From: Emergomyces orientalis | Taxonomy: Eukaryota > Ascomycota > Eurotiomycetes > Onygenales > Ajellomycetaceae | Length of the DNA: 64,000 nucleotides | Direction: 5' to 3' | Assembly (NCBI GenBank): GCA_002110485.1 | Contig: MOWL01000023.1 | Location: 868,001 to 932,000, forward strand | Part shown: in pieces, positions 1 through 10,012 of the stretch | How positions within the stretch are numbered: position 1 is the stretch's first letter | Layout: every line of letters begins with the position of its first letter | Program-made: the position numbers and the translations under genes | The notes under the pieces: model-generated | The model's database searches: none | Seen by the model: the letters and a program-made list of their open reading frames with translations, nothing else | Told to the model about the DNA's origin: nothing

Positions 1-1
1 T

Positions 2-2125
2 CGAGTTTCCCCAGGGTCGACAGCGAACTCTTTCCATAGTAACGCATTGTCTCCCATCGCGATTTCAATAGCATATCGCGCAGTTGGAATCGGGCTCGCG
101 AATTGGGCAAGATGGACTCCAATCAATGAAGCGCGAGCCGACATCCAAGCCGATGGTTTAGCAGCTCTTGAAAGATCGCTAGCTTATGAGTCGAAAGAGG
201 GCATAAATGTGGCATCAGCCTTTGCATTTGGGCTCCTACTTGCGGAGACTAGGGACCTGGACGGCGCAATTGATTGTGTTCGAACCGCCTTGGTGTCGGC
301 GAAGTCCGTGGACACGGGTACCCACAGAATTTCGCACTGGGCCAGTACCAAAGAGCGAGATCTCGTGCCGCTATGGCATTTGCTAGCCCTTCTACTTAGC
401 GCAAAACAAGATTTCGAGGCTGCGAACAAAGCCTGCGACGCCGCTTTCGAAAGCGTGCCCAGCGCCAATTTTATCCATGAATACACTGAAAAGCCTTCTC
501 CGAATAAGCGACAAGAGTCTGAGGAGAAATCAGCCCATTGGCTGTCAGCTGCTGCCATCCAGGAGAGTAGAGGCACCCCTAACGAAATGGAAGCGCGTGA
601 AAAGGAAAGCATCGTTGAATTACGAATTACTCAGCTTACCCTTCTGGAAATACTGCACGGTCCAGAATATGCACTCAACCATTCTGAGGAACTCCTCAGT
701 CTTTACGGGCGTTTGTTCACGAATCCCGAGCCTGATAAGAAAACTGAACCGAAAGGATCGGAAAACCTTATCCCTCCTAAGAGTTCAGCGGGAACAACTC
801 GAAGCTTTCGCGGGAGTATTTTCGGCCGAAGGAAGAGTGTTAAATATGGAGAGAAAGACAGTCCGTTTGGGGCTGAAACCAATACTACACCAAGAATACC
901 ATCAACTTCGTCTGGAGGTGTTCCTGCTGACCCCGATGCACCAACGATTCAAGTTACGGATGAAGATCGGCGGGCGTCAAGCGAGCATCCCCGTTCAGAG
1001 GCTACCGGTGGTTCTACTCGACATAAAATTCATCGCCGGAACGGTAGCACGAAATCTACACGACCACGCAGCTCAGACAGATCAGTTCGTTCAACTGGCG
1101 CAAATACGATCAAAAAACACCAACGCCAACATGCCGACGAAGGCTCCTCGATATCTGGCAACGCACCACCCCAGGCTGCTCGTCAAAATGGGCCTCCGTC
1201 CCCAAGTCATGCATTACTGCACAATGGCAACCATAAGAAGCACAATAAAGACCCCGCTTCCTCCTGTTGCCCAAAAAGTAACCTACGCCAATGTGGCCCA
1301 TTTTCTCGAGACTTTCACTTCGACTCCCCTACACGCGCACTCACTCGGTTTCCGAAAATTCAAACGCAAAGACACGCCCATGGCTTGCTGGTAAAAATCT
1401 GGTTGTTCATCGCAGGGCTCTATCGACGTGCAGCACTTTTCGAGGACTCTCTGGAAGCGTGCAATGAGGCATCAGAGCAAGCAAGGTGTGTGGAAGCACT
1501 TGTTGCAGGACAAGAATCTTCAGCGAGAGCATTCGCCGATGCCGGTTGGGGAGGTACAAAAAGTTCAGACGAGCTCTGGGGGGATGTGTACGCCGAAAGA
1601 GGACATCTCGCCTTGGCACAATCCCGACCCTTCGATGCGATCGATCATTTCGAAGACGCCCTTATGTACTATCCGGACCACTCTTCAGCAACAGTAGGGC
1701 TGGCTAACCTACTCCTTGATATTTACGATCAGAGCTTGCCTCTCGAGAAGCCCGAAACTGGCCTTGATACCAACACACCTGGTGTGTCTCTCTTGTCATA
1801 TTCATCAAAGCCTCAACCAAGACCCCAGCTGCACGACAATGAGCAGACATACAGCAGTAGTGGTCCCTCTCCATCACAAGAAAGTACACCTGAATCTTTA
1901 GGTCGACTTGCTGCACGTGATAGGGCCTACGGCCTTTTATCCGCGTTGACAAAACTCGGAAGCGCTTGGGATAATTCCGAAGCGTGGTTTGCTTTGTCAA
2001 GAGCCTTTGAGCAAAGCGGGCAAATTGATAAAGCTAAGGAAATCCTCTGGTGGTGTGTGGAGCTAGAGGATAGACGGCCAATACGACATTGGTGGAGCGT
2101 AGGGTCTGGAGGATATGTTTTATGA
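2..2125 (+). CDS. YPP1: YPP1/Rhf1-like TPR protein, 3' part (5' end outside window)
   Basis: The frame is open from base 2 to a TGA at 2123-2125, with no convincing start, so the gene begins left of the window. The visible ~707 residues show helical TPR-type repeats at both ends (around GLLLAETRDLDGAIDCVRTA near the start and GDVYAERGHLALAQSRPFDA near the end). They flank a long basic, Ser-rich, low-complexity linker with GRRKS and a PRSSDRSVRS-like stretch. This layout matches fungal YPP1 (TTC7-like; called Rhf1 or filamentation protein in aspergilli). In yeast it partners Efr3 and the PI4-kinase Stt4 at the plasma membrane and is linked to endocytic cargo transport. The function here is inferred from family resemblance. 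The 3' end converges on NDUFA12. Confidence 0.8.
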   Translation, partial: RVSPGSTANSFHSNALSPIAISIAYRAVGIGLANWARWTPINEARADIQADGLAALERSLAYESKEGINVASAFAFGLLLAETRDLDGAIDCVRTALVSAKSVDTGTHRISHWASTKERDLVPLWHLLALLLSAKQDFEAANKACDAAFESVPSANFIHEYTEKPSPNKRQESEEKSAHWLSAAAIQESRGTPNEMEAREKESIVELRITQLTLLEILHGPEYALNHSEELLSLYGRLFTNPEPDKKTEPKGSENLIPPKSSAGTTRSFRGSIFGRRKSVKYGEKDSPFGAETNTTPRIPSTSSGGVPADPDAPTIQVTDEDRRASSEHPRSEATGGSTRHKIHRRNGSTKSTRPRSSDRSVRSTGANTIKKHQRQHADEGSSISGNAPPQAARQNGPPSPSHALLHNGNHKKHNKDPASSCCPKSNLRQCGPFSRDFHFDSPTRALTRFPKIQTQRHAHGLLVKIWLFIAGLYRRAALFEDSLEACNEASEQARCVEALVAGQESSARAFADAGWGGTKSSDELWGDVYAERGHLALAQSRPFDAIDHFEDALMYYPDHSSATVGLANLLLDIYDQSLPLEKPETGLDTNTPGVSLLSYSSKPQPRPQLHDNEQTYSSSGPSPSQESTPESLGRLAARDRAYGLLSALTKLGSAWDNSEAWFALSRAFEQSGQIDKAKEILWWCVELEDRRPIRHWWSVGSGGYVL

Positions 2126-2610
2126 GCTGCTTTGGAAGAACTCCATCCCAGAACAAGCTTAACATTTTTTTCGTGTCGGAAATTCGGGTCACACGCCATT
2201 CTTGCTCCCTCAACTTGTTTACACCTGGTGTTATTCGTTCCCTGCGATCTATCTTGTGTTCCTGCTTAGGTACAGGTATACCCACCCTACGTTTTGAGCG
2301 ACATTTGCTCGACGAAAACATCCATTTGGGCCATGTTTCTGCTTTCAAAGGCGATTAATTTGCTTCTTTTCGTGTTCAGAAAGTATAGAACCGAATCGCT
2401 TATATAGTCCAGATCCTCCGTTTACAGAATGTAGTTTTGTCTCTCTCACAGTCTTCGTTCAATGCGAATAAACCATCAATTGTTATTCTAAAGTCGTAGA
2501 AGGGGATATATACAATTGTGAGTTGTCGCCAACCACCGCCCTTCAAAACCCAAACTGAGCACTGGAAGACGCTCGTGGGAAAATCTTGCCTGTCTAAACT
2601 GAACAAGTGC
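2126..2610. other. Convergent 3' intergenic region
   Basis: These 485 bp lie between the stop of the YPP1-like gene and the stop of NDUFA12 on the other strand. They presumably hold both 3' UTRs and polyadenylation sites. I see no coding potential or repeat. Confidence 0.7.
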
Positions 2611-3505
2611 TTATCGGGGTGCTGCAATAGGTGTCCAGGCAGAATACTTCGGCCTCACGCTGTATTTTAAGAAATAAATCGTAAGCAGAGTTGTTTCTGA
2701 AAGCCACCTTTTTCATATAGGGGCGAGATAAAACAAATTCGGCATAATAGGGGACGGACTCACGTGGAATATGGCTTGTACGCGCCACGAGTTAGCGTCA
2801 TGGTTGGTCGATGCTCTGTCAATTCCCATGATCGCACGCCGGCCTGCAGAATCGCATCTTGAGTTGGGGGCTTATCGACCATATACGCTAACCATGCGTG
2901 CCTAGAAAGTAATAGATACCCAATTCGTAAGAATTCCATTATAGCTCTGGGAGTTTCCAATCGAAAAAAAGTTCAGGAGTGCATACCAGCCAACGTCGAT
3001 TTGGGATGCATCGAATTCTTTCTGTTTATAGTCGACCCAGCGCGTGCGAACTAGAGAGCGGCGAATGTCAGATTCCGCGTCCAAAGTGCATCCTAGGTGT
3101 GTAACTAGTACTACTTACGCGGCAGCTCTTCCATGTTCTCATAGTATTTGTTCCCGTATCGGTCCAGAGCTACTAAGGTGCCAGCTTTGGTATCACCTAG
3201 AGGGTTCCTAAGCGTTAGCCATTTGTTCCAGCAGGCACACATGCGGGAAGGGACACAAACCCATATACTATTATCCAAGGCCAAAACATAGGTGAGTATA
3301 TTATTAAGCCAAACAGTCTCGGTAACCAGAAGGAAACATAGACAACATCGTAATCGGGATTGAAGCGTACCTGCATTTGATGACCATATTCCTGTTCAAA
3401 GTGTTTGCAGTCAGTATCAGCAATTGCACGCGCGGGAAATAGGAGGGGACGAACTTTGAAACCAATCCGCCACAAGTTGCGGGCGGTACGGAGAAGTGTC
3501 GACAT
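2611..3505 (-). CDS. NDUFA12: NADH:ubiquinone oxidoreductase accessory subunit NDUFA12 (B17.2), seven exons
   Basis: Mitochondrial complex I accessory subunit of the NDUFA12/B17.2 family. My exons, in coding order, are 3505-3455, 3391-3371, 3267-3261, 3196-3119, 3050-2987, 2901-2764 and 2659-2611. They give 408 nt and 135 aa, with GT..AG at every junction. Family hallmarks read straight across the junctions: GFK/EYGHQMQ/YMGDTKAGTLVALDRYGNKYYEN, then LPLRTRWVDY, GWHAW, VDKPP, ELTEHRP, and the ending KPYSTVRPKYSAWTPIAAPR. Exon 3 is only 7 nt (TATATGG, between AATAG and GTTTGT) and exon 2 is 21 nt. Without the 7-nt exon the frame breaks and the conserved Tyr before GDTKAG is lost. Intron 1 is 63 nt with no stop, so intron retention there would stay in frame. 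The gene is divergent from PGS1. Confidence 0.88.
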
Positions 3506-3762
3506 CTTGACTATTGCAAAGAGTATATGCCGTTCACAATATTCCAGTCAGTTGCTCGGGGCAAAAGAGAGTTGAAGTTGGTGATTTTCGATGTCATCCA
3601 GCATACCTAAAGAGGTTTAGCGCCGGTATCATTTCAGAGCTTGAGGCCGCAAATATATCCGATTCAATTTATGGCGATTATCTATCGGACAGTAGGGTTC
3701 ATATTCCTAACCAATTGAGGGACTATGTATTCAGTTGGTGTTTCTACTACATTTTTGTCACG
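3506..3762. promoter_or_regulatory. Shared divergent promoter NDUFA12 / PGS1
   Basis: These 257 bp separate two head-to-head start codons (NDUFA12 ATG at 3505 leftward, PGS1 ATG at 3763 rightward). Both products act in the inner mitochondrial membrane, so co-regulation is plausible but inferred. The PGS1 frame is open upstream to 3514, but the peptide there lacks a targeting character, so I treat it as leader. Confidence 0.55.
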
Positions 3763-5484
3763 ATGATAAAACGCATTGGGGTGCAAGCCCTTCGTTACTC
3801 CTGCCGCAGGCCTCCCATACCGCGGCGGTCTATCCGCAAATTCTCTTCTCATCCAAGCCATACACAAAGCTCGCCCTCCCCAGCGTCACCCCTTGGTGGG
3901 ATAACTACTGAGCTGGACAATATCGCTCCTAGATTTGAAATACAGGCATCTCAAATTAGCATTTTAGACTCTCCTGCTAGCTTCTACGACACTCTGAAAG
4001 TAAGTGGGTAAAAATTTACACCTGCGTAGCTTGCTCATGATGGCATTAACGAAATGTGCTACCTTAGGATAAAATTCGAAATGCCAAAAGAAGAATATAT
4101 CTTTCGACTCTATATATTGGGAAGACGGAATTCGAGCTTATCGAAATCATAAATGAAGCTCTACGTCGAAACCCTGAGCTCCATGTTTCGATTCTGACAG
4201 ATGCCTTACGAGGTACCCGAGAGAGCCCAAAACAATCCTGCGCTTCACTTTTGGCGTCGCTAGTCGCAGAGCATGGACCGAATCGCGTAGAGATACGGAT
4301 GTTTCACACTCCTAACCTTACCGGGTTAAGAAAACGATATGTTCCCAAGAGAATAAATGAAGGATGGGGCCTGCAGCATATGAAGCTATACGGGATTGAT
4401 GACGAAATAATACTGTCCGGGTGTGAGACCACTGTCCCGTTTTATGTAGAAGGACGCACCTTTCTAACATGTCTCCATCAGAGCAAACCTCTCAAATGAC
4501 TACTTCACGAATCGATTAGACAGATATCATGTCTTTGACTCAAAACCGCTGACGGACTATTACTCCCGTATCCATAATTCAGTATGTAGCCTCAGTTTCC
4601 TCGTCCTCCCGGACTCGGAGGATAAAGCGGGATATACTTTCTCCTGGCCAACATCAAATGGTGCTCCATCACCTCTTGATGACCCAGAAGACTTCATTTC
4701 ATATGCGTCTACCGTTTTAGCGCCTTTAATAAAGCCATCCAAATACAAACCTCTACCACAACCCGCCGCATCGAAGCCCACATTCGTCTACCCGGTGGCG
4801 CAGTTCAGCCCACTATTAAAGCCGGATGAATCCACAGAGTATCCCGCGGTGACAAAACTCCTCAGCCTTCTTTCAACTTCTCCCTCTCTAGCAAACTCCG
4901 GCTGGCTATTCACAGCAGGCTATTTCAACATTCACCCCGTCCTCTCATCCCTATTAATATCCAGCACATCCCCAGTAGCAACCGCCATTTCGAAAACACA
5001 AGGCACTGTCCTAACCGCCTCACCCTGGGCGAACGGATTTTACGGATCCGCCGGTGTATCAGGAATGCTCCCTGCAGCATACACACATCTATCTGCACGA
5101 TTCCTGGATCGCGTCACAGAAGCACAAAAAACTAACTCAATCCAATTGAAAGAATGGAGACGGGGCACCGTCGGACAACCAGGAGGATGGACGTATCATG
5201 CCAAAGGCCTCTGGATAACTCTTCCAAAAGAAAAACACCCGAGCATCACTTTCGTAGGGAGCAGTAACTATACGAAGAGAAGTTATAGTCTTGATCTGGA
5301 AATTGGCGCGGTCGTCGTAACGTCCGATGAAATATTGAAGCGGAGATTGGCGGATGAAACAGAGTGGTTACAAAAAGATGCCAGCGTCATGTCCAGGGAA
5401 GATTTGAGGAAGGTTGAGAGGAGGGTTGGATGGAATGTACGGTTAGCTATGTGGATTGTGGAGAAGGTTGGGGGAGCCTTGTAA
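3763..5484 (+). CDS. PGS1: Phosphatidylglycerophosphate synthase, PLD-superfamily type, mitochondrial
   Basis: Makes phosphatidylglycerol phosphate from CDP-diacylglycerol and glycerol-3-phosphate, the committed step to cardiolipin. Exons 3763-3999, 4068-4420 and 4482-5484 give 530 aa, close to yeast Pgs1 (521). The start MIKRIGVQALRY opens an Arg-rich, Ser-rich, acid-free stretch typical of a mitochondrial presequence. Two HKD catalytic motifs are visible: HMKLYGIDD (about H183, K185, D190) and HAKGLWI (about H436, K438), followed by VGSSNYTKRSYSLDLE. Intron 1 has a clean GTAAGT donor and phase-0 junction. Intron 2 (4421-4481) splits a Gly codon just after the first HKD motif. The gene converges on LTV1. 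Confidence 0.93.
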
Positions 5485-5844
5485 AATGGTATAGATTTGA
5501 CTGGCTTCTTCTCGCGAGGCTATATAAACTTCTACAACTGTATATTATGTGCTAATTTTTGAATGTAGAGATTTAGAGGAACGAATGTAAAATATAAATA
5601 CTTGGTTTAGTACATCACTGCTATCGTTGATGCCCGAACTATGTACAATGTCCAGTCATCGGCACGTTCATTGGACCCTTTTATCTACACTAAATCCGCC
5701 CGAACACCGGTTATAAAATTATCGTGAACGTCCCAATCCAGGCTCCGACCTAAAAAACGCCCAGAATCTGACAAGTGAATATGACCCCTACATGCAATCA
5801 TTAGATCGAGCCAAGAAAGGACAAAGTAGATCATAGACAGTCCC
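5485..5844. other. Convergent 3' intergenic region PGS1 / LTV1
   Basis: These 360 bp are AT-rich just after PGS1 and contain the two 3' UTRs. No ORF, repeat or RNA gene is seen. Confidence 0.65.
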
Positions 5845-7327
5845 CTAGACCTTCCCCGGTAACTTCACCGGCCCCAGACCCTGTCGAATCTCATCCAGCA
5901 TCCTAATTCCCACGACCTCATTCCCATTCTTGCCCCTCTTCCCCTTCGCCCCCTTCCTTTTAGCATGCACCCCACGATCTTCCCACCCATCCAAAAACCC
6001 ATCCATAATCTGATTGAAGTCCGACCGCAGCGGCGTCCCACCACTGACCAGACTGGGTACTTCTGAAACCTTCGACATCCCGCTGATCACAGACATGTCG
6101 TCCGCCATGCTCGAGCCATCATAGTCCTCACCTTCTTCATCGAGCGCATAGAGCGCTTCGATTTTCTCGAACCTATCATCCAGAAGGCGGTGTCCCTCTG
6201 TTCGCGCCAGAGATGATGAGGTCATGGAGTATGCGGAGGGGTTGGTGAGTGCGCCCTTGCGTTTCTTTCTGCGGACGGGCGTCCCGCCGGCGGTGAACAT
6301 TGTGGATGCCACAGTTCCAGCGCGTAAGACGGAGCCCGTTTCTCCTTGTGTGCCCGGCGTGGCAGGTTTTACTTTCATATCCTTCTTGTACTGCGCGAAA
6401 TTGCGGAGCCAATCCCCATCTCCAGCAGTTGTGTCTGGGATTTGCTCGTCATCCACTGGTCCTTTAGCAGGTGGTGCAGCATTTGTCGTGCTTATACTTG
6501 GTTGCTCCGGTGCCTTTTCGGTTGCGTCTGATTCCCAACCTTCATCGTCGTCGTCAATGTAGGTATCCCTCCACTCGCTAGGATCTATTTCTGCATCTAC
6601 TCCTCCTTGGACAAGAGATTCAAACAAATCTCCATCTTCGTCAGTGTCAACAAATGCGTCATCTTCAAGAGCTTCCAAAGCTTCTCTTAGTCGAGGATCC
6701 ATATCTGGTTGAAATCCAGCAATGACATCGGGAATATCCTGTTGGTCTTGATATGTAGGTTTCCGAGAATAGGTCGATGCCGTGGAAAAGATATCACCCT
6801 GGTGAACCGACCCAAGATCATCTACATCGTCGAGTGAAGTTTCCCTCAATGCATCCTCAAGCTTCATATTTTTGACCTTCCCTTTCCCTTTCAGTGACGT
6901 CGCTTCAACAAAATGCGACTGTCCACCCCCACTCCCACCCAAATCTCGCAGATGCTGCATATAATCATATTGCGAATCGTCGTAGTATATCCCATAGTTC
7001 GCCGCTTCTCCTTCATTCTTACGGACCTGAGCTCCCTCAAATTCCTTCTCTAGTTCGGCAAGGACCTTGGAAGTTTTCGAAGTTTTCGAAGTTGATTCGG
7101 TGATTGGAGCGCCGGAAACCCTGTGTAGGACTCTATCGTCCGCCTCCGCGTTGTGTATTAAGGGGTCATTTTGCGATCTGTGAAAGAGCTGATAGGTGGT
7201 GGCAGATTTTTTATCACTATAGGCCAGGGAGGAAATTTGTGTTAACCTTGCAATGCGCTCACCAAAAGTATGTTCCTGGTGCCAGAATAATTCTAAGTGC
7301 TTACATCCACTGCCTTCGTGGAGGCAT
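5845..7327 (-). CDS. LTV1: LTV1-like 40S ribosomal subunit assembly/export factor
   Basis: LTV1 binds nascent 40S subunits and takes part in their late assembly and nuclear export. Exon 1 is 7327-7305 (23 nt, MPPRRQWI), followed by an 88-nt intron with GTAAGC donor and TATAG acceptor. Exon 2 is 7216-5845. The product is 464 aa and starts MPPRRQWIDKKSATTYQLFH, as LTV1 proteins do (a short basic start, then the KK-A-T and HRSQNDPLIH motif). Other family marks are ANYGIYYDDSQYDYMQHLRD, long acidic stretches in the middle (DTDEDGD, DDDDEGWE) and a basic KRKGAKGKRGK tail. A longer ORF to 7467 exists only because the intron is stop-free in that frame; its N-terminus is not LTV1-like. A TCACGTGA motif lies 184 bp upstream. 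Confidence 0.92.
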
Positions 7328-7510
7328 TTTGTCAAAATACTAAGCTCCTGGGCTAAATGAAAATGGGTTTCACGGTTTAGTTGCAATGTGGTAAGCGCTG
7401 TCTTGTGAGGTTGGTTGCGTTGGCTGTTGGGTAGTTTTTTATGGAGTCGCTCAAGTGGGATGGACATAAAAAATGGTTGTTATCCTTTATCGTGTGCGAT
7501 AACAATCTGG

Positions 7511-7518
7511 TCACGTGA
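7511..7518. promoter_or_regulatory. TCACGTGA E-box upstream of LTV1
   Basis: A perfect 8-bp palindrome 184 bp upstream of the LTV1 ATG. CACGTG is the core bound by Cbf1-type and other bHLH factors in fungi. The same core precedes LSG1, the C2H2 regulator and MRPL7 in this window. Binding is inference. Confidence 0.4.
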
Positions 7519-9150
7519 TGCAATTCCGCCAGGGATCCTTTCGTGTTAAAGTCCAAGTTGCTTCAACCAAGCTCATCTCAACCAGTTGGTGTGCTGGTCA
7601 ATAGCCCAGAACGACTCCAAGATCATGGATTATGATCCTTTGAGACTATTTACGGTTTTCTAATCCCCGGCCCACCTCCATATAATTCTTCACCAAACTG
7701 ACGCTATTACTTTTCAGTTTAACCGACTTCACAACTCGAATTTCATCTTCATAAGTTACAACCAAGTTGAAGCAACAAAGGGGATTTTTTTCTTTTTAAC
7801 AAAATTAATATATTCCGTTCTTCATCCGTTTGCTGTAGTGTTTACCACTCTGAAATGAGCTGACTACATTGCTTATTTCTCGTGTTGGGTTTATTACCGC
7901 TGGCCAACATGTGCAAGAAACAAGCGGAAGCCTCAACCGATTCAGAATCCATGGCTTATAACTCAGGAGATGTAGTCCTAATAAACCCTCTATTCCCTTT
8001 TCAACACATATGCTAGCTATTCCAACCAGCGAGGAGGCTCTGCCAAACCTAAATTGGACAAACGGCTGCCATTATGGACACTTCCAATGGGTTCGGAATT
8101 ACCCTCGCGCTGGGGACTTAACTCTTTTCCCGCCTTCTCCAACATTTCCTCAGATACGTTTGACTTTCTTCTATAAAATCCAGGTTCCTCTTTTTCTTAT
8201 TTCTTACTTTTGAAAATCATGCTCAACTTGAAGCTCGACAGCATCTTCTGGATGGACCCAGTTACATTAGGCACTTCTTTCACGCGACTCTCTACTTTTT
8301 CTTGAACAAGCTTCTCTCGCAACTATGGAATAGTCATGTTCCTATTTGTTATTTTAGAATAACATGGTTGACTTGAAGCTGAACTACATGTTCGGGATTG
8401 GGCCTGGTTCAAGAGGTTTCCCACTCTGTCCTTCTCGTGCCCTTCCCCGGATACTCTCGCCTATCTACGGTAGAACCTATGTTTCTTATGTGCGATTTTG
8501 ATACATAATGCCATCGAGTTAAAACTTAGCAACATGATATTCGACTATCTTGTGACCCATTTTTTCCAAAAAACAAGCTCGTCGCCAATTCCCCGCTTCA
8601 AAGTATGGAATTTCCCTCTATCCAGACAACTTCTTATTGATTTATTTCAATTGGCGTAGCCAGATGATTGAAACATAGGTAAATATCTTCGTGATTCCCC
8701 TCACTCCCATCCGCTTGTGAGTGAGTTCCACAGTTCCTATCACGATTATCCAGTTGATCGCGGAATATTTACCTCCTGCCCTACTGACCACGAACATCGG
8801 AACTTCTAATCTAGTTGAGAAATAACATGTTTGCCTAAGAGAAAGAGGATATCCGTTACGCGTTCTCATCAGCGGATTTTGGAACCAGGGTAGCATCTTC
8901 AAGAGAGTGTTCGCAAGTCGAAATTTGGCCTACTAGCTGACCAAAATACCATTTTATTGTAACGCCCTCCTGCGAGCATGCCAAAACACTTTGATATCTC
9001 TCTTTGCAGCTATTCTATGTTTATAGCCCCTCATAAGGAGCCCACTATTCGTGAGTTGTGTCTCAAACCTGTCTAGGCCACGAGGAGAAATGTCAGGAGC
9101 GGAAGAGACAGTCAATTGGAATTACCGAGGGAGCGTGACTACCGGAAGAC

Positions 9151-9360
9151 ATGCGAGATCCTCACGGAGCGTGGCAACCAGTCAAACAGGCAGTACCCAA
9201 ACAAGTGGCAGTCGAATTAGCAGGATTGGCCATGCGATTATTAGCGGTAGCCACAAGACCACAGTCCTCCGTCGAAAGGAGTACTTTCAGCAATTTGTCA
9301 GCAAACGGTAGCGAAGCAGGAAAAACCCAAGCAAGCACTAGCCGCAAAGAGGAGGTTTAG
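9151..9360 (+). pseudogene. Possible relic of a hAT transposase C-terminal region
   Basis: One frame reads DP..AW, then ELAGLAMRLLAV, then SSVERSTFSNL. This order (DP/W, a LA.RLL helix, then SS..ER.FS) is reminiscent of the C-terminal dimerisation region of hAT-family transposases. Only about 50 residues show it. The downstream motif expected in the family (a basic K.RNRL segment) is not recognisable, and no upstream catalytic part or terminal repeats were found. If real, it is a decayed fragment. It could equally be chance in a non-coding region. Confidence 0.22.
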
Positions 9361-9945
9361 GCCTACCGATAGAACCCGAAGGAATAGTGAGACAGTGACG
9401 GACAGTGACCCATGGAAGAACCACCCGAATTACTGATTGGGCGACGGTAGTCTGTGGAACTAGCTTTGAGAATTGGGTATCATAAGAGTGGGAAGAGAAT
9501 GGGATAAATTTGGAATAATATGGGACGGGAATGATAGGATAATTAATCATTAATCTACTTTCTTTCTCAGCTGTATTGAGGCTAAAAATTGGGAATCTCA
9601 AATTACCACGTTCTAGTTTTACCATCATCGTCTTGTTTGTTGCATCCGTTTGTTGCAACTTCAAACCTTCATCGCATTTTACGGAAGTTCCTCTGGGTGA
9701 ATGGGTTTAACAGATGAACAAAATACCCCCTCTAGAGATTATCTCAAGTGGTCTGATTGATCATAATCTACATTATTAGTATCGAGCATACACCAAAATG
9801 GCTTCAAACAAAGTTGAACAAAGGTAGGACCAAGAAAATGCAAGTATCTCATTATCCCCGCCGTTTTAAATCTAATGTTCATCCATTCATATAGTCAAAG
9901 AACCAAATATTCGAAACAGTGGACCCGCACACGTCAGAAGATAGG

Positions 9946-9971
9946 AAAAAAAAAAAAAAAAAAAAAAAAAA
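9946..9971. repeat. Homopolymer A26
   Basis: An uninterrupted run of 26 A about 40 bp beyond the LSG1 stop. The exact length in an assembly is error-prone. Confidence 0.9.
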
Positions 9972-10012
9972 GGAAATCTAAAACCACGTCTCGATTAAAT
10001 ATATCCAACCAT

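Larger units (their letters stand above)
7328..10012. other. 2.7-kb intergenic region upstream of LTV1
   Basis: No supported gene lies here. It contains the LTV1 promoter with TCACGTGA at 7511, an 11-bp inverted repeat GTTGCTTCAAC / GTTGAAGCAAC near 7560 and 7766, and a possible transposase relic near 9150-9360. A run of 26 A is at 9946-9971, close to the LSG1 stop. The loose similarity between about 8220-8300 and 8360-8440 is too weak to call. Confidence 0.5.

Noticed and set aside
184..612. 142-codon minus-strand ORF inside the YPP1-like gene
   Set aside because: Antisense shadow of a conserved frame; no family resemblance.
3514..3762. N-terminal extension of PGS1 from 3514
   Set aside because: The 83 extra residues lack targeting character, while the ATG at 3763 starts a good mitochondrial presequence.
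6224..6562. 112-codon plus-strand ORF inside LTV1
   Set aside because: Antisense of the acidic LTV1 region; its Ser and hydrophobic bias is a by-product of the opposite strand.
7555..7776. 11-bp inverted repeat GTTGCTTCAAC / GTTGAAGCAAC as transposon ends
   Set aside because: Short, no convincing target duplication, and the flanks diverge at once.
8220..8440. Apparent internal duplication (CTTGAAGCT-containing blocks)
   Set aside because: Similarity is limited to about 10 bp and fades; not distinguishable from chance.
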